Shown here: piece after piece, positions 25,614 through 35,379 of the stretch
Numbering within the stretch: the stretch's first letter is position 1
How the letters are laid out: every line of letters begins with the position of its first letter
NCBI RefSeq assembly: GCF_900019265.1
Contig: NZ_CYGX02000070.1
Coordinates: forward strand, 1-64,000
Direction: 5' to 3'
Source: Paraburkholderia ribeironis
GTDB taxonomy: Bacteria > Pseudomonadota > Gammaproteobacteria > Burkholderiales > Burkholderiaceae
DNA length: 64,000 nucleotides
Notes under the pieces: generated by a model
The model's input: the letters and a program-made list of their open reading frames with translations, nothing else
Databases searched by the model: none
Told to the model about the DNA's origin: nothing
Program-made: the position numbers and the translations under genes

Positions 25614-26282
25614 TCACAGACCGAGTTGTGTTGCGAGATCGCCGATGGTATCGACTTCATAGTACTCGTAGTACGGCGCATCCGGCTCGTGGCCGCGTTT
25701 GACGAACGCCTTGTGCTTGATGCCCATGTCATGCGCCGTCATCAGGTCGTAGCGAGGGCTCGACGACACGTGCAGCACGTCCTCCGGGTTGCAGTTCAGC
25801 TGGTCGAACATGTACTCGAACCCCTGCATGCGCGGCTTGTACGACTGAGCCTGCTGCGCGGTGAATACTCGATGGAAAGGCGCACCCAGCTTGTCGACAT
25901 TGCTCTGGATCTGATCGTCCGACGCGTTCGAAAGAATCACGAGCCTGTACTTCTTCGCCAGTCTCGACAGGCCTTCCGGCACGTCTGGGTGTGGGCCCCA
26001 CGTCGGTACGGCGAGATAAAACTGCTCCGCTTCCGCTTCGATGAACTCGACATTCATGCGCTTGCACGCGCGGCGTACGGCATTGACGACCACGTCGCGA
26101 TACGGCTTCCACGCGCCGAGCACCTCGTCGCGGCGATAGCCTGAGAAGAATGCGACGAATTGCTCCAGTTCCGCGCCCTGAAGGCGATTACCGTAGATCT
26201 CGCGGGCCATGTCGCCCATGCGGAATTTCGTCAGCGTGCCGTAGCAGTCGAACGTGATGTACTTTGGTTCGAAATCAATCAT
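25614..26282 (-). CDS. HAD-family hydrolase, haloacid dehalogenase type II-like
   Basis: A 222-residue HAD-superfamily protein. Motif I is ITFDCYGTLTKF near residues 9-20 with the nucleophile Asp12. Motif II is in VILSNASDD, and motif III/IV is near VSSSPRYDLMTAHDMGIKHKAF. In type-II haloacid dehalogenases the same layout hydrolyses 2-haloacids, but many members are phosphatases of unknown substrate. The DSLYG-like cap is not distinctive here. It is the first gene of the minus-strand cluster; 213 bp upstream of it lies the end of the aldehyde dehydrogenase pseudogene, which is in the same direction. Confidence 0.83.
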   Translation of the reverse strand: MIDFEPKYITFDCYGTLTKFRMGDMAREIYGNRLQGAELEQFVAFFSGYRRDEVLGAWKPYRDVVVNAVRRACKRMNVEFIEAEAEQFYLAVPTWGPHPDVPEGLSRLAKKYRLVILSNASDDQIQSNVDKLGAPFHRVFTAQQAQSYKPRMQGFEYMFDQLNCNPEDVLHVSSSPRYDLMTAHDMGIKHKAFVKRGHEPDAPYYEYYEVDTIGDLATQLGL

Positions 26283-26495
26283 GGTCTTGGTCCTATCGTG
26301 TTGTGAACCTGCGTGGGTTCAGTGGCGAAAACAGGAAGTGCATTCCTGAACAGAATTTAAGCATCGGAGAAAAGAAAGTGTCGTTGGTTCTGGCGGGAAA
26401 AACGTGGGCTCGACACTTTATTAAGAAGCCTAAACAGCACAGTCTGCCGCGTCCGTCGCACACTGTTCTTGCTGCCGCCAGCTTTGCAGTAACCG

Positions 26496-27843
26496 TTATG
26501 ACCGCATGTCGATGAGGACGCTTTTGAAGCGCAGATTTGCCTCATAGGCCTGCCGTCCAAGATCCTTGCCAATGCCGGAGCGCTTGTACCCGCCCGTCGG
26601 AATAATGAAATCACTGGTTCTTCCGTAGCGATTCACCCAAACCGTGCCCGCTTCGATGCCACGCAAGAAGCGCAGAGCGCGACCCAGATCCGCTGTGTGC
26701 ACACCAGCAGCCAGGCCATAGTCGGGGTGCTGCGCCAGCGTCAGCGCTTCCGCCTCCGTATCGAATGTCTGCAGCGTCAGAACGGGGCCAAACACTTCCT
26801 CCCGGACAGCTTCGGATTGCTGATTAACGTCGAAGAGGATGGTTGGCGAATAGAATGCCCCGCCCGATTGCCCGTCCGCGCGATGCCCTCCGTAAAGGAG
26901 GGTCGCGCCGCCAGCCACTGTGCGCTGCACAATCGCTTCGATGCGCGCTGCCTGGGCTCCGGAGATGATCGGCGACAAGGTCGTGCCGTGCGACCATGTC
27001 GCACCCGCCTTAAGTTCGGCGAAGATCCGCTCGATCCGCGCGGCCAGGTCCTCTGCGATCGACCGCTCGACCAGAAGACGCGATCCCGCAACGCACACCT
27101 GCCCGGCGTTGCCTGCTACCGCGGCGGCTATGCGGCGCGCCACATCGTCGAGCCGCGGAGCATCCGCAAAGACAACCTGCGGACTCTTGCCGCCCAGTTC
27201 CAGGGTAACCGGCTTCGTGCCAGATTCGGCGCACGCCGCCATGATCGCGGCCCCGGTGCGCGTGGAACCGGTGAACGTCACTTTTGCGATATGCGGATGA
27301 CGCACAAGTGCATCGCCTGTCGTGTGACCGTCTCCCTGTATCACATTGAAAACACCGGGCGGCACGCCCGCTTCGACGGCGAGTTCCGCGAGACGCAGCA
27401 CCGAAAACGGTGTCGTCTCCGACGGCTTCAACACGACTGCATTGCCCGCCGCCAGCGCCGGTGCGAGCTTCCAGGACGCCATCACCAGAGGGAAATTCCA
27501 CGGTGCGATTGCGCCGACCACTCCGTACGGTTCCGCTATCGTCATACCAAGGTGGTCGTGATCGGTTGCTGCGACATCGCCGCCGATCTTGTCGGCGAAC
27601 TCCGCGTAGAACCCTTGCCCGTTCGCGAGGGGCGATTTGCCCCCAGCCACTCGAACGCCACGCGGTCCACGTATTCTCGACCACGCGATCTGTCATTTCA
27701 GCATTGGCTACAGGAACCGACGCATAGGCAACGCCATCCGAGGGACGAACCACTTGCTGCTTTTGCGTACCCTCGTCGATGTATTTTCCGCCGATGAAAT
27801 GCCCGGAACGCACCGCAACCTTGCCGGGATCGAAGCTGTCCAT
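26496..27843 (-). pseudogene. Aldehyde dehydrogenase with N-terminal deletion and frameshift
   Basis: The natural start is 27843 (MDSFDPGKVAV), with AGGAAA upstream. The first 75 or so codons read normally (FIGGKYIDEG, VVENTWTAWRSSGWGQIAPRERARVL). At about 27610-27620 the sequence jumps to another frame at GFYAEFADKIGGD. Compared with intact family members about 45 residues are missing there. From that point the enzyme is complete, with PWNFPLVMASWKLAPALAAGN, ELGGKSPQVVFADA, the catalytic Cys in NAGQVCVAG, and EEVFGPVL. It probably once oxidised the aldehyde made by the neighbouring amine oxidase. A truncated product from an internal start (ATG at 27650) would lack part of the NAD-binding fold. 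Confidence 0.9.
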
Positions 27844-28083
27844 TTCGTTTCCTTTTGACTCGCGCATCTGCCGTTGAATTGTTGCTTTCACTCTGGTGGA
27901 ATCGTACCGCTGTCGACCCGGCACAACTCACTGACTGAACGGTTGATTTAGCAGAAGCGGCGCGTTTTTTCCGCATTGACACTGCAGTTTGCGTCGATTT
28001 GCTTTCCGCCCGGTCAACGTTATGGACAACACAGCAAGGCAATGCGAGAGTTGCGGCGTAAGCATCCAGCCAAGGAGAAAGGC

Positions 28084-28968
28084 ATGTCCGGCCGAAAAGA
28101 AGCTCAGGTCTCAGGTCACGAAATTGTCTATCGCCCTTTTTCGCTTCTGGACGTCGCTGGCGCGCGCGCCCTGTCGAGTGAACTGGGGTGGCCTCATCGC
28201 GTCGAAGACTGGCAATTTGTCGCTGAGGCGGGCACGGGATTCGTCGCGGAGGATGCGAGCGGAACGCTTGTTGGTACGGGGCTCTGCTGGAAGTTCGGAC
28301 ATGATCGCGCGTCGCTCGGAATGGTCATCGTGTCTGCGCAGCAGCAAGGCCGGGGCATTGGCCGCAAACTCATGGAACTGCTGCTGGAAGAACTAGGCGA
28401 GCGGACCGTCATTCTTCACGCAACTGCAGAGGGCCGGCATCTGTATGAGAAGCTCGGCTTTGAAGCGATTGGAACAGTTGATCAGCATCAGGGAACCGCA
28501 TTCCAGCCGCCACTTGTTTCACTCCCTCCAGGCGAGCGGCTGCGCCCGCTTGGCTCGAACGATACCGCGCGCCTGATAGAGCTGGGGTCGCGTGCGAGCG
28601 GCCTCGACCGCGGGACCATCCTGCCGGCGCTCCTCGAAGTCTCACAAGGGATCGCACTCGCCCGTGATGGCGATCTGATTGGTTTCGCCCTCATCCGACG
28701 CTTCGGACATGGTTTCTCGATCGGTCCGGTCGTGGCACCGGACTCCGACGACTCCAGCCGTGCCAAGGCGCTGATCAGTTACTGGCTCTCGCTACACGCC
28801 GGCGCGTTTGTCCGTATCGATACGCCGCATGAATGCCAGCTCTCGGCGTGGCTGGAAGCACTCGGACTTTCACGAGTCGGTACGGTTGTGAAGATGGCGC
28901 GCAACGGTGCGCTTCCGACCGATGCATCCGTTCGGCAATTCGGTATCGTTAATCAGGCGGTGTGCTAG
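28084..28968 (+). CDS. GNAT N-acetyltransferase, two-domain
   Basis: Predicted acyltransferase of 294 residues. The start at 28084 has AAGGAGAAAGGC just upstream. The N-terminal GNAT domain contains the acetyl-CoA loop QQQGRGIGRKLMELLLEE and the terminal YEKLGFEAIGTVDQHQG. The C-terminal half (RLRPLGSNDTARLIELGSRASGLDR through RIDTPHECQLSAWLEALGL) matches the second domain found in YitH/HolE-like GNATs. The substrate is unknown. It is divergent from the aldehyde dehydrogenase pseudogene across 240 bp that should hold both promoters. Confidence 0.85.
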   Translation: MSGRKEAQVSGHEIVYRPFSLLDVAGARALSSELGWPHRVEDWQFVAEAGTGFVAEDASGTLVGTGLCWKFGHDRASLGMVIVSAQQQGRGIGRKLMELLLEELGERTVILHATAEGRHLYEKLGFEAIGTVDQHQGTAFQPPLVSLPPGERLRPLGSNDTARLIELGSRASGLDRGTILPALLEVSQGIALARDGDLIGFALIRRFGHGFSIGPVVAPDSDDSSRAKALISYWLSLHAGAFVRIDTPHECQLSAWLEALGLSRVGTVVKMARNGALPTDASVRQFGIVNQAVC

Positions 28969-29456
28969 ATCCTATGTGCAGGAAGGCCGACTCACTGATG
29001 CCTGGAATCAGCGTGGTGTTACGGCAAGACGCCGATGCGCACCTTCCTCGATTCACTGGAACTCGCCAGGGAGAAACTCATTCCTCATTGATAGCCTCTT
29101 CTCTATCCGCCCCGACTACCTGTCAGATCTAATTCCGGCTAATACACTTCAGACCATCGTCGATTGCAACGGCAACAGTGTTCCTCAACGGGGCGGTGAG
29201 GATTCCATGTTGATCATCGCTCGTCAAATCGCCGGGGAACGCTTTCTTAGCCCTATGTCCTTTTGTGCATGAACCGGAGATGCCTAGATGGTTCGACTCG
29301 CACGACGCCGCTCGCGGATTCGTGCTACAGGATCGCCCCATCCAACCGACTTGCACATATCAGAGTGACGAGCTATCGGACTGACCTGGCAGTGGCCCCT
29401 AACGAGTATCCACAAGAGACCCTGGTCCGGGACAATTTAATCAGGATGACGAAAAC
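28969..29456. other. 488-bp gap without a supported gene
   Basis: Low-scoring open frames only (for example 28907-29272 plus and 29263-29460 plus). Base composition is less GC-rich than the flanks. The region should contain the ghrA promoter; I found no recognisable remnant or hairpin. Confidence 0.45.
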
Positions 29457-30383
29457 ATGACACTACTCTACAAAGCCGATCCTGAACGCGGCAAGCAATG
29501 GGCGCGGCTCTTCGCGGTAAAGGCACCCGATATTCCGTTTCGCCTGTGGCCCGATATTGGCGACCCCGCGTCCGTCCGTTATCTCGCCGCCTGGCAGCCG
29601 CCCGACAACCCGGCGCACACGCTGCCCAATCTCGAAGTGATCTTCTCGGTGGGCGCAGGCATCGACCAGTTCGATCTGTCTGGCGTTCCGCCGAACATCA
29701 CTGTCGTGCGCATGGTGGAGCCGGGTATCGTCGAAGGCATGGTCGAGTATGTCACGCAGGCCGTGCTGACCATCCATCGCGATCTGTTCGATTATGCGTT
29801 GCAACAGCAGCAACGCATCTGGCGCGAGATGCCGGTGCGCGCGGCGGTATCGCGGCGCGTCGGCGTGCTGGGGCTTGGCATGCTCGGCACGGCGGTGCTG
29901 GAACGTTTGCGGCTGTTCGGGTTTCCGTGCGCGGGCTGGAGCCGTTCGGCGCACCGGCTCGAAGGCGTCGAATGCCACGCGGGCGTCGAAGCGCTCGATG
30001 CGTTCCTCGCGCGCACCGACATCTTGATCTGTCTGCTGCCGCTCACCGATGCGACGCGCGGCCTGCTCGACAAGCGCATGTTCGCCAAGCTGCCGAAGGG
30101 TGCCTCCTTAATCAACGTCGGGCGCGGCCCGCAGTTGAACCAACAGGACCTGCTCGATGCGCTGGAGAGCGGCCAGTTGCACAACGCGATCCTCGACGTC
30201 ACCAACCCCGAGCCGCTGGCCGACTCGCATCCGTTCTGGACGCATCCGCACGTGCGGATCACGCCGCATATCGCGAGCGCAACGCGGCCGGAAACGGCGG
30301 TCGATGTCGTGCTGGACAATATTCGCCGTCATCTCGACGGCTTGCCTATGCTTGGACAAATTGACCGCGGCCGTGGCTACTGA
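29457..30383 (+). CDS. ghrA: Glyoxylate/hydroxypyruvate reductase A
   Basis: D-2-hydroxyacid dehydrogenase of 308 residues that reduces glyoxylate to glycolate and hydroxypyruvate to glycerate with NADPH. The Rossmann motif is VGVLGLGMLGTAVLERL near 140-157. Catalytic elements are SVGAGID (substrate loop), NVGRGPQLNQQDLLDAL (active-site Arg region), DVTNPEPLADSHPFWTH (Glu) and ITPHIASATRPE (His). The length and short N-terminal domain fit GhrA, not SerA or GhrB. It begins a plus-strand run of catabolic genes, 173 bp before the class-III aminotransferase. Confidence 0.9.
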   Translation: MTLLYKADPERGKQWARLFAVKAPDIPFRLWPDIGDPASVRYLAAWQPPDNPAHTLPNLEVIFSVGAGIDQFDLSGVPPNITVVRMVEPGIVEGMVEYVTQAVLTIHRDLFDYALQQQQRIWREMPVRAAVSRRVGVLGLGMLGTAVLERLRLFGFPCAGWSRSAHRLEGVECHAGVEALDAFLARTDILICLLPLTDATRGLLDKRMFAKLPKGASLINVGRGPQLNQQDLLDALESGQLHNAILDVTNPEPLADSHPFWTHPHVRITPHIASATRPETAVDVVLDNIRRHLDGLPMLGQIDRGRGY

Positions 30384-30556
30384 CGCTACCGAACACGTAC
30401 TTTTCCCGACAGAATCGCGCGCAAGCACAAAGTGCTGCGCGCACCCCGCATAAAACCGTATTTGCGTTTTTCCGTGGCTGATTTTGCGAATCGGCGAATA
30501 GGCCTCTCTCGTAGTATTGGAATTGTCCAAGCCCATTCCGAGAAGAGAACTGCACC

Positions 30557-31963
30557 ATGTCTATTCAATCGCTCATCGAAGCCGACCGTAGGCATCTGAT
30601 CCACCCCGTCGTCAGCTACCGCGCGCACGAAGCGCGCGGCGTGACCGTGCTGGAGTCCGCGCAGGGCGTATTCCTGCGCGACATCGACGGCAACGAGTTG
30701 CTCGACGCCTTCTCCGGCCTCTGGTGCGTAAACACCGGCTACGGCCATCAGAGCATCGTCGAAGCGGCCGCGAAGCAGATGGCCCGCCTGCCCTACGCAA
30801 CCGGCTACTTTCACTTCGGCTCCGAACCAGCGATCGAACTCGCCTCGAAGCTCGTCGAGCTGTCGCCCGCGTCGCTGCAGCACGTGTACTTCACGCTGGG
30901 CGGATCGGATGCCGTCGACTCCGCGCTGCGCTTCATCACGCATTACTACAACGCGACGGGCCGCCCGTCGAAGAAGCACATCATCGCGGTGCAACGCGGC
31001 TATCACGGCTCGTCGTCGATCGGCGCTGGCCTGACGGCATTGCCCGCGTTCCATCGCAACTTCGACGTACCGCTGCCGACTCAACATCACATCCCGTCGC
31101 CGTATGCATACCGCAGCGATTTCGCCGACGCCGCCGCGCTGATCACCGCCTCCGTTTCCGCACTGGAAGCGAAAGTAAAAGCACTCGGCGCGGACAACGT
31201 CGCCGCGTTCTTTTGTGAACCGATCCAAGGCTCCGGCGGCGTGATCGTGCCGCCTGTCGGCTGGCTGAAGGCGATGCGCGAAGCTTGCCGCAAGCTCGGC
31301 ATCCTGTTTGTCGCCGACGAAGTCATTACGGGCTTCGGCCGCACGGGACCGCTGTTCGCGTGCGAAGCGGAAGGCGTCGAGCCAGACCTAATGACGGTCG
31401 CCAAGGGCCTCACGGCGGGCTATGCGCCGATGGGCGCGGTACTGATGTCGGATGCCGTTTATCAGGGCATGGCTGATGGCGACGCGTCGGCAGTGATCGG
31501 CCACGGGCATACGTACTCGGCCCATCCGGTTAGCGCTGCGATCGGTCTCGAAGTGATTCGGCTCTATCGGGAAGGGCGCCTGCTCTCCAACGGCGTCGCG
31601 CGAGGCCCGCGCTTTGCGCAAGGACTCGACACCCTGCTCGCGCATCCCCTGGTCGGCGATTCGCGGCACCGCGGCCTGCTCGGCGCGCTCGAGCTGGTGT
31701 CTGACAAGGAGACCAAGCAGGGCTTCGACGCGTCCCTGAAGCTCTCTGACCGCATCGCGGCCGCAGCGTATCGTAATGGCATCGTTTTCCGTGCCTTCGG
31801 CGACAACATTCTCGGCTTCGCGCCGGCGCTGTGCTACACGGAAAGCGAGTTCGACCTGTTGTTCGAACGTCTCGAGAAGACGCTCGATGACGTGCTCGCG
31901 CAAGCGGACGTCCGCACCGCGCTTAAGGGTTCGATCGAATTCAAACGCCCTGCGGCCGCCTGA
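30557..31963 (+). CDS. Class-III omega-aminotransferase (diamine/beta-alanine--pyruvate type)
   Basis: PLP enzyme of 468 residues that transfers a terminal amino group to pyruvate or similar acceptors. It has FLRDIDGNELLDAFSGLWCVNTGYGH at the N-terminus, RGYHGSSSIGAGLT, the cofactor-binding Asp in LFVADEVITGFGRTG, and the Schiff-base Lys283 in VAKGLTAGYAP. The sequence is closest in character to putrescine/diamine--pyruvate transaminases (SpuC-like). Its aldehyde or semialdehyde product could be oxidised by the GabD encoded downstream. A ribosome site (GAGAAGAGAAC) precedes the ATG. An Lrp-type regulator follows 25 bp later. Confidence 0.88.
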   Translation: MSIQSLIEADRRHLIHPVVSYRAHEARGVTVLESAQGVFLRDIDGNELLDAFSGLWCVNTGYGHQSIVEAAAKQMARLPYATGYFHFGSEPAIELASKLVELSPASLQHVYFTLGGSDAVDSALRFITHYYNATGRPSKKHIIAVQRGYHGSSSIGAGLTALPAFHRNFDVPLPTQHHIPSPYAYRSDFADAAALITASVSALEAKVKALGADNVAAFFCEPIQGSGGVIVPPVGWLKAMREACRKLGILFVADEVITGFGRTGPLFACEAEGVEPDLMTVAKGLTAGYAPMGAVLMSDAVYQGMADGDASAVIGHGHTYSAHPVSAAIGLEVIRLYREGRLLSNGVARGPRFAQGLDTLLAHPLVGDSRHRGLLGALELVSDKETKQGFDASLKLSDRIAAAAYRNGIVFRAFGDNILGFAPALCYTESEFDLLFERLEKTLDDVLAQADVRTALKGSIEFKRPAAA

Positions 31964-31988
31964 TAGCATCGAGTGATCCTGGCCATGT

Positions 31989-32504
31989 GTGAGCGACCGA
32001 ATCACGATGAGCACCGATTGCAAGCTGGACCGCATCGATCTGCGTCTCCTCTCGCAGTTGCAGATCCAAGGGCGTATCACCAACGTCGAGCTGGCGGACG
32101 CTGTCGGCCTTTCGCCCAGTCCCTGCCTGATCCGCGTCAAGCGTCTGGAGAAAGCGGGTTATATCGTCGGGTACGGTGCGCAGATCCAACTCGAGAAGCT
32201 CGGCGACCTGCAGATCGTGTTCACCGAGGTCACGCTCGCCGACCATCGCCGCGAGGACTTCAGCAGGTTCGTCAACGCAGTCAAGGATGTCGACGAGATC
32301 ATCGAATGCCATCTGGCGAGCGGAGGCTACGATTATCTGCTGAAGTTCGTCACGCGCAGCGTCAGCCACTATCAAAGCATCATCGAAGGGCTGCTGGAGC
32401 GCGATGTCGGCATCGAGAAATACTTCAGCTACGTCATCATCAAGACGCCGTTCGTGAAGACGCACTACCCGCTCGAATCGCTCTTTTCGCAGAACCATCA
32501 TTAG
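31989..32504 (+). CDS. Lrp/AsnC-family transcriptional regulator
   Basis: Amino-acid-responsive regulator of about 171 residues. The N-terminal HTH is LDRIDLRLLSQLQIQGRITNVELADAVGLSPSPCLIRVKRLE, followed by the RAM effector domain (FTEVTLADHRREDFSRFVNAV, ASGGYDYLLKFVTR). The GTG at 31989 is the first in-frame start; an ATG at 32007 begins MSTDCKLDRID and is equally possible, and neither has a clear Shine-Dalgarno. The position 25 bp after the aminotransferase gene suggests it senses an amino acid and controls that gene. Confidence 0.92.
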   Translation: MSDRITMSTDCKLDRIDLRLLSQLQIQGRITNVELADAVGLSPSPCLIRVKRLEKAGYIVGYGAQIQLEKLGDLQIVFTEVTLADHRREDFSRFVNAVKDVDEIIECHLASGGYDYLLKFVTRSVSHYQSIIEGLLERDVGIEKYFSYVIIKTPFVKTHYPLESLFSQNHH

Positions 32505-32786
32505 GGCGCGCCGGGCGTCTTAACGCTGCGCGACCCGGTCACCTGAGTAGGCGTCGACCCCGACTACGCACCACGAGGCAATGAACTGCGCTATGTCTGG
32601 GATTGAAGCGCGGTTCAAGAGCTCGTCGGTGAGCATCTTCTTCCGGTTCGTGGCCGTCCGTCGTCGTCACACCCGCGACCTGCTTACACATGGCCGTCAG
32701 GAAATCGCGCCTTTCAACTTCGCTCGGCGACCGATGCCGGTATGAAAACCTATCCATCCCCGAACATTCTGGACGATGAGACGAAT

Positions 32787-33873
32787 ATGACCCACAACTA
32801 TCACATTGCAGTGATCAGTGATTCCCGGCGACGGCATCGGCAAGGAAGTGATGCCCGAAGCGCTGCGCGCCCTCGACGCCGTGAGCAAGCGGTACGGCAT
32901 CGGTCTCACGTATCAGCATATCGAATGGGCGAGCTGCGAGTACTATGCCCAGCACGGCCAGATGATGCCGGACGACTGGAAGAAGCAACTCGAAGGCTGC
33001 GACGCGATCCTGTTCGGCGCAGTCGGCTGGCCCGCGACCGTGCCCGATCACATCTCCCTGTGGGGCTCGCTGCTCAAATTCCGCCGCGAGTTCGACCAGT
33101 ACATCAATCTGCGCCCCGCGCGTCTCTTCGAAGGCGTGCCGTCGCCGCTCGCCGGCCGCAAGGCGGGCGATATCGATTTCATGATCGTGCGCGAGAACAC
33201 CGAGGGCGAGTACTCGTCGGTAGGAGGCACGATGTTCGAAGGCACCGAGCGCGAGCTCGTGATGCAGCAGTCGGTCTTCACGCGCAAGGGATCCGAGCGC
33301 GTGCTGAAGTTCGCGTTCGATCTCGCGCAGCGCCGCGCGCAGAAGATCACGGTGGCGACGAAGAGCAATGGCATATCGATCAGCATGCCGTGGTGGGACG
33401 CACGTGCCGCTGAAATGGCCGCGCGCTATCCCGACGTCACATGGGACAAGCAGCACATCGACATTCTGTGCGCGCGCTTCGTGCTGAATCCGGACCGCTT
33501 CGACGTGGTGGTGGCAACCAATCTGTTCGGTGACATCCTTTCGGATCTCGGCCCGGCCTGCACGGGCACGATCGGCATTGCGCCGTCGGCCAACATGAAT
33601 CCGGAACGCACGTTCCCGTCGCTATTCGAGCCTGTGCATGGCTCAGCGCCAGATATCGCGGGCAAGGGCATCGCCAATCCGATCGCGATGATCTGGTCGG
33701 CGGCGATGATGCTCGACTTCCTTGGCAACGGCCAGGGCAAGGAACGTGAAGCGCACGACGCCATCCTCGCCGCGATCGAAGCCGCACTGAAGGAAGGCCC
33801 GCTTACGGGCGACCTTGGCGGCAAGGCAAATACGGCGGAAGTGGGCGCGGCGATTGCACTTCGGCTGGCCTGA
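32787..33873 (+). pseudogene. ttuC: Tartrate/D-malate dehydrogenase, frameshifted near the 5' end
   Basis: The native start is 32787 (MTHNYHIAVI), but the frame is lost after 10 codons. From 32818 the other frame reads PGDGIGKEVMPEALRALDAV and continues intact to 33873. It has WGSLLKFRREFDQYINLRP, RENTEGEYSSVGG, ATKSNGIS, NLFGDILSDLGPACTGTIG and EPVHGSAPDIAGKGIANP, all typical of the NAD- and Mn-dependent beta-decarboxylating dehydrogenases TtuC/DmlA. The cause is a 7-bp tandem duplication (CAGTGAT twice, 32809-32822); removing one copy restores IAVIPGDGIG exactly. A GTG at 32818 could restart translation but would lose the first beta-strand and has no ribosome site. A sequencing error is the alternative explanation. 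Confidence 0.9.
32809..32822 (+). repeat. 7-bp tandem duplication causing the ttuC frameshift
   Basis: CAGTGAT occurs twice in direct succession (32809-32815 and 32816-32822). Deleting one copy rejoins the two frames of the dehydrogenase without changing any family residue. Confidence 0.9.
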
Positions 33874-33906
33874 TCGGCTGGGCAAACGAACACAAGGAGT
33901 GCTCTC

Positions 33907-35379
33907 ATGACGAAGCGATACGAGTTGAGCGAACTGATTCGTAACGACAATTTCATCGACGGCCAATGGGTCGCCGCGGCGAAAGGCAACCGCTTTGACG
34001 TCACCAATCCGGCGACGGGCGAAGTGATCGCGCAAGTCGCCGACAGCGACGCCGCCGATGCGCACGCCGCCACCGATGCCGCCGCCCGTGCGTTCCCCAC
34101 CTGGCGCGATACGTTGCCGAAAGATCGCGCTGCCGTGCTGCATCGCTGGCATGCACTGATTGTCGAGAACGCGGATGGGCTGGGCCGCCTGATCTCGCTC
34201 GAACAAGGCAAGCCCTTCTCCGAAGGGCGCGGCGAAGTAATGTACGGCGCGTCGTATGTCGCGTGGTTCGCCGATGAAGCGACGCGCATCTACGGCGATA
34301 TCATCCCGCAGCAGCAGCGCGGCAAGCGCATGAGCGCGGTGAAGGAACCCGTCGGCGTCGTCGCCGCGATCACGCCGTGGAATTTCCCGCTCGCGATGAT
34401 CGCGCGCAAGATCGCGCCCGCGCTCGCGGCGGGCTGCACCGTAGTCGGCAAGCCGGCCGAGGACACGCCACTTACCGCATTTGCTCTCGTGATGCTCGCG
34501 CACGAGGCAGGCGTGCCCGCAGGCGTTCTGAACCTGATCTCGGCATCGCGCGAGAATGCAGTGCCCGCCGTCGCTGACTGGCTTGCCGACAGCCGCGTGC
34601 GCAAGATCACGTTCACAGGGTCGACACGCGTAGGTAAGTATCTGGCGCGCGAATCTGCGGGCACGTTGAAGAAGCTGTCGCTCGAACTTGGCGGCAATGC
34701 GCCGTTTATCGTCTTCGACGACGCCGATCTCGATGCGGCCGTCACGGGCCTGCTCGCGGCAAAATTCCGCAATGGCGGCCAGACCTGTGTCTCTCCAAAC
34801 CGCGTCTACGTGCAGTCGGGCGTGTACGAGCGGTTCGCCGATATGCTCGCCACCCGCGTCGCGGCGCTGAAGGTCGCACCGGCCACCGACCCGGCTGCCC
34901 AGATCGGCCCGATGATCAACGCCCCGGCCATCGACAAGATCGCACGTCACGTCGACGATGCAGCAAGCCGCGGCGCGCGCGTGCTAACAGGCGGCAAGCG
35001 TCTGCCCGAACTCGGTCCCAATTACTATGCGCCCACCGTGCTCGCCGACGCGACGCCTGAGATGCAACTGAGCTGCGACGAAACCTTTGGCCCGATTGTG
35101 CCGCTTTTTCATTTCGACGATGAAGCCGAGGCGATCCTCGCGGCCAACGACACGCTTTCCGGCCTCGCGTCGTACTTTTACAGCCAGGACATGCGTCGCA
35201 TCGACCGCGTTACGCGGCAACTGGAGGCGGGCATCGTTGGGATCAACGAGGGTGCGCTCGCCAGCGAAGCCGCGCCGTTCGGCGGCGTGAAGGAATCGGG
35301 CTATGGGCGGGAAGGCTCGAAGTACGGCCTCGACGATTACCTGTCGATCAAGTATCTCTGCCAGGGCGGACTCGAATGA
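33907..35379 (+). CDS. gabD: NAD(P)-dependent succinate-semialdehyde dehydrogenase
   Basis: Aldehyde dehydrogenase of 490 residues that oxidises succinate semialdehyde (or a similar semialdehyde) to the acid. Family elements are ITPWNFPLAMIARKIAPALAAGC, FTGSTRVGKYL, the general base Glu in LELGGNAPFIVFDDADLD, the catalytic Cys294 in NGGQTCVSPNR, and ETFGPIVPLF. The phrase WFADEATRIYGDIIP is characteristic of GabD. AAGGAGTGCTCTC precedes the ATG. It is 33 bp after the broken ttuC and overlaps the desuccinylase fragment by ATGA. It fits a route in which omega-amino groups are removed by the upstream transaminase and the semialdehyde is oxidised here. Confidence 0.9.
   Translation: MTKRYELSELIRNDNFIDGQWVAAAKGNRFDVTNPATGEVIAQVADSDAADAHAATDAAARAFPTWRDTLPKDRAAVLHRWHALIVENADGLGRLISLEQGKPFSEGRGEVMYGASYVAWFADEATRIYGDIIPQQQRGKRMSAVKEPVGVVAAITPWNFPLAMIARKIAPALAAGCTVVGKPAEDTPLTAFALVMLAHEAGVPAGVLNLISASRENAVPAVADWLADSRVRKITFTGSTRVGKYLARESAGTLKKLSLELGGNAPFIVFDDADLDAAVTGLLAAKFRNGGQTCVSPNRVYVQSGVYERFADMLATRVAALKVAPATDPAAQIGPMINAPAIDKIARHVDDAASRGARVLTGGKRLPELGPNYYAPTVLADATPEMQLSCDETFGPIVPLFHFDDEAEAILAANDTLSGLASYFYSQDMRRIDRVTRQLEAGIVGINEGALASEAAPFGGVKESGYGREGSKYGLDDYLSIKYLCQGGLE

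Noticed and set aside
32505..32786. Possible remnant between the Lrp gene and ttuC
   Set aside because: One frame has a short peptide-like stretch broken by a stop (PDYAPRGNELRYVWD), but I could not match it to any family.
33643..34950. Long minus-strand frame (435 codons) opposite ttuC/gabD
   Set aside because: Arg/His-rich composition with no domain; it is an antisense shadow of the plus-strand dehydrogenases.
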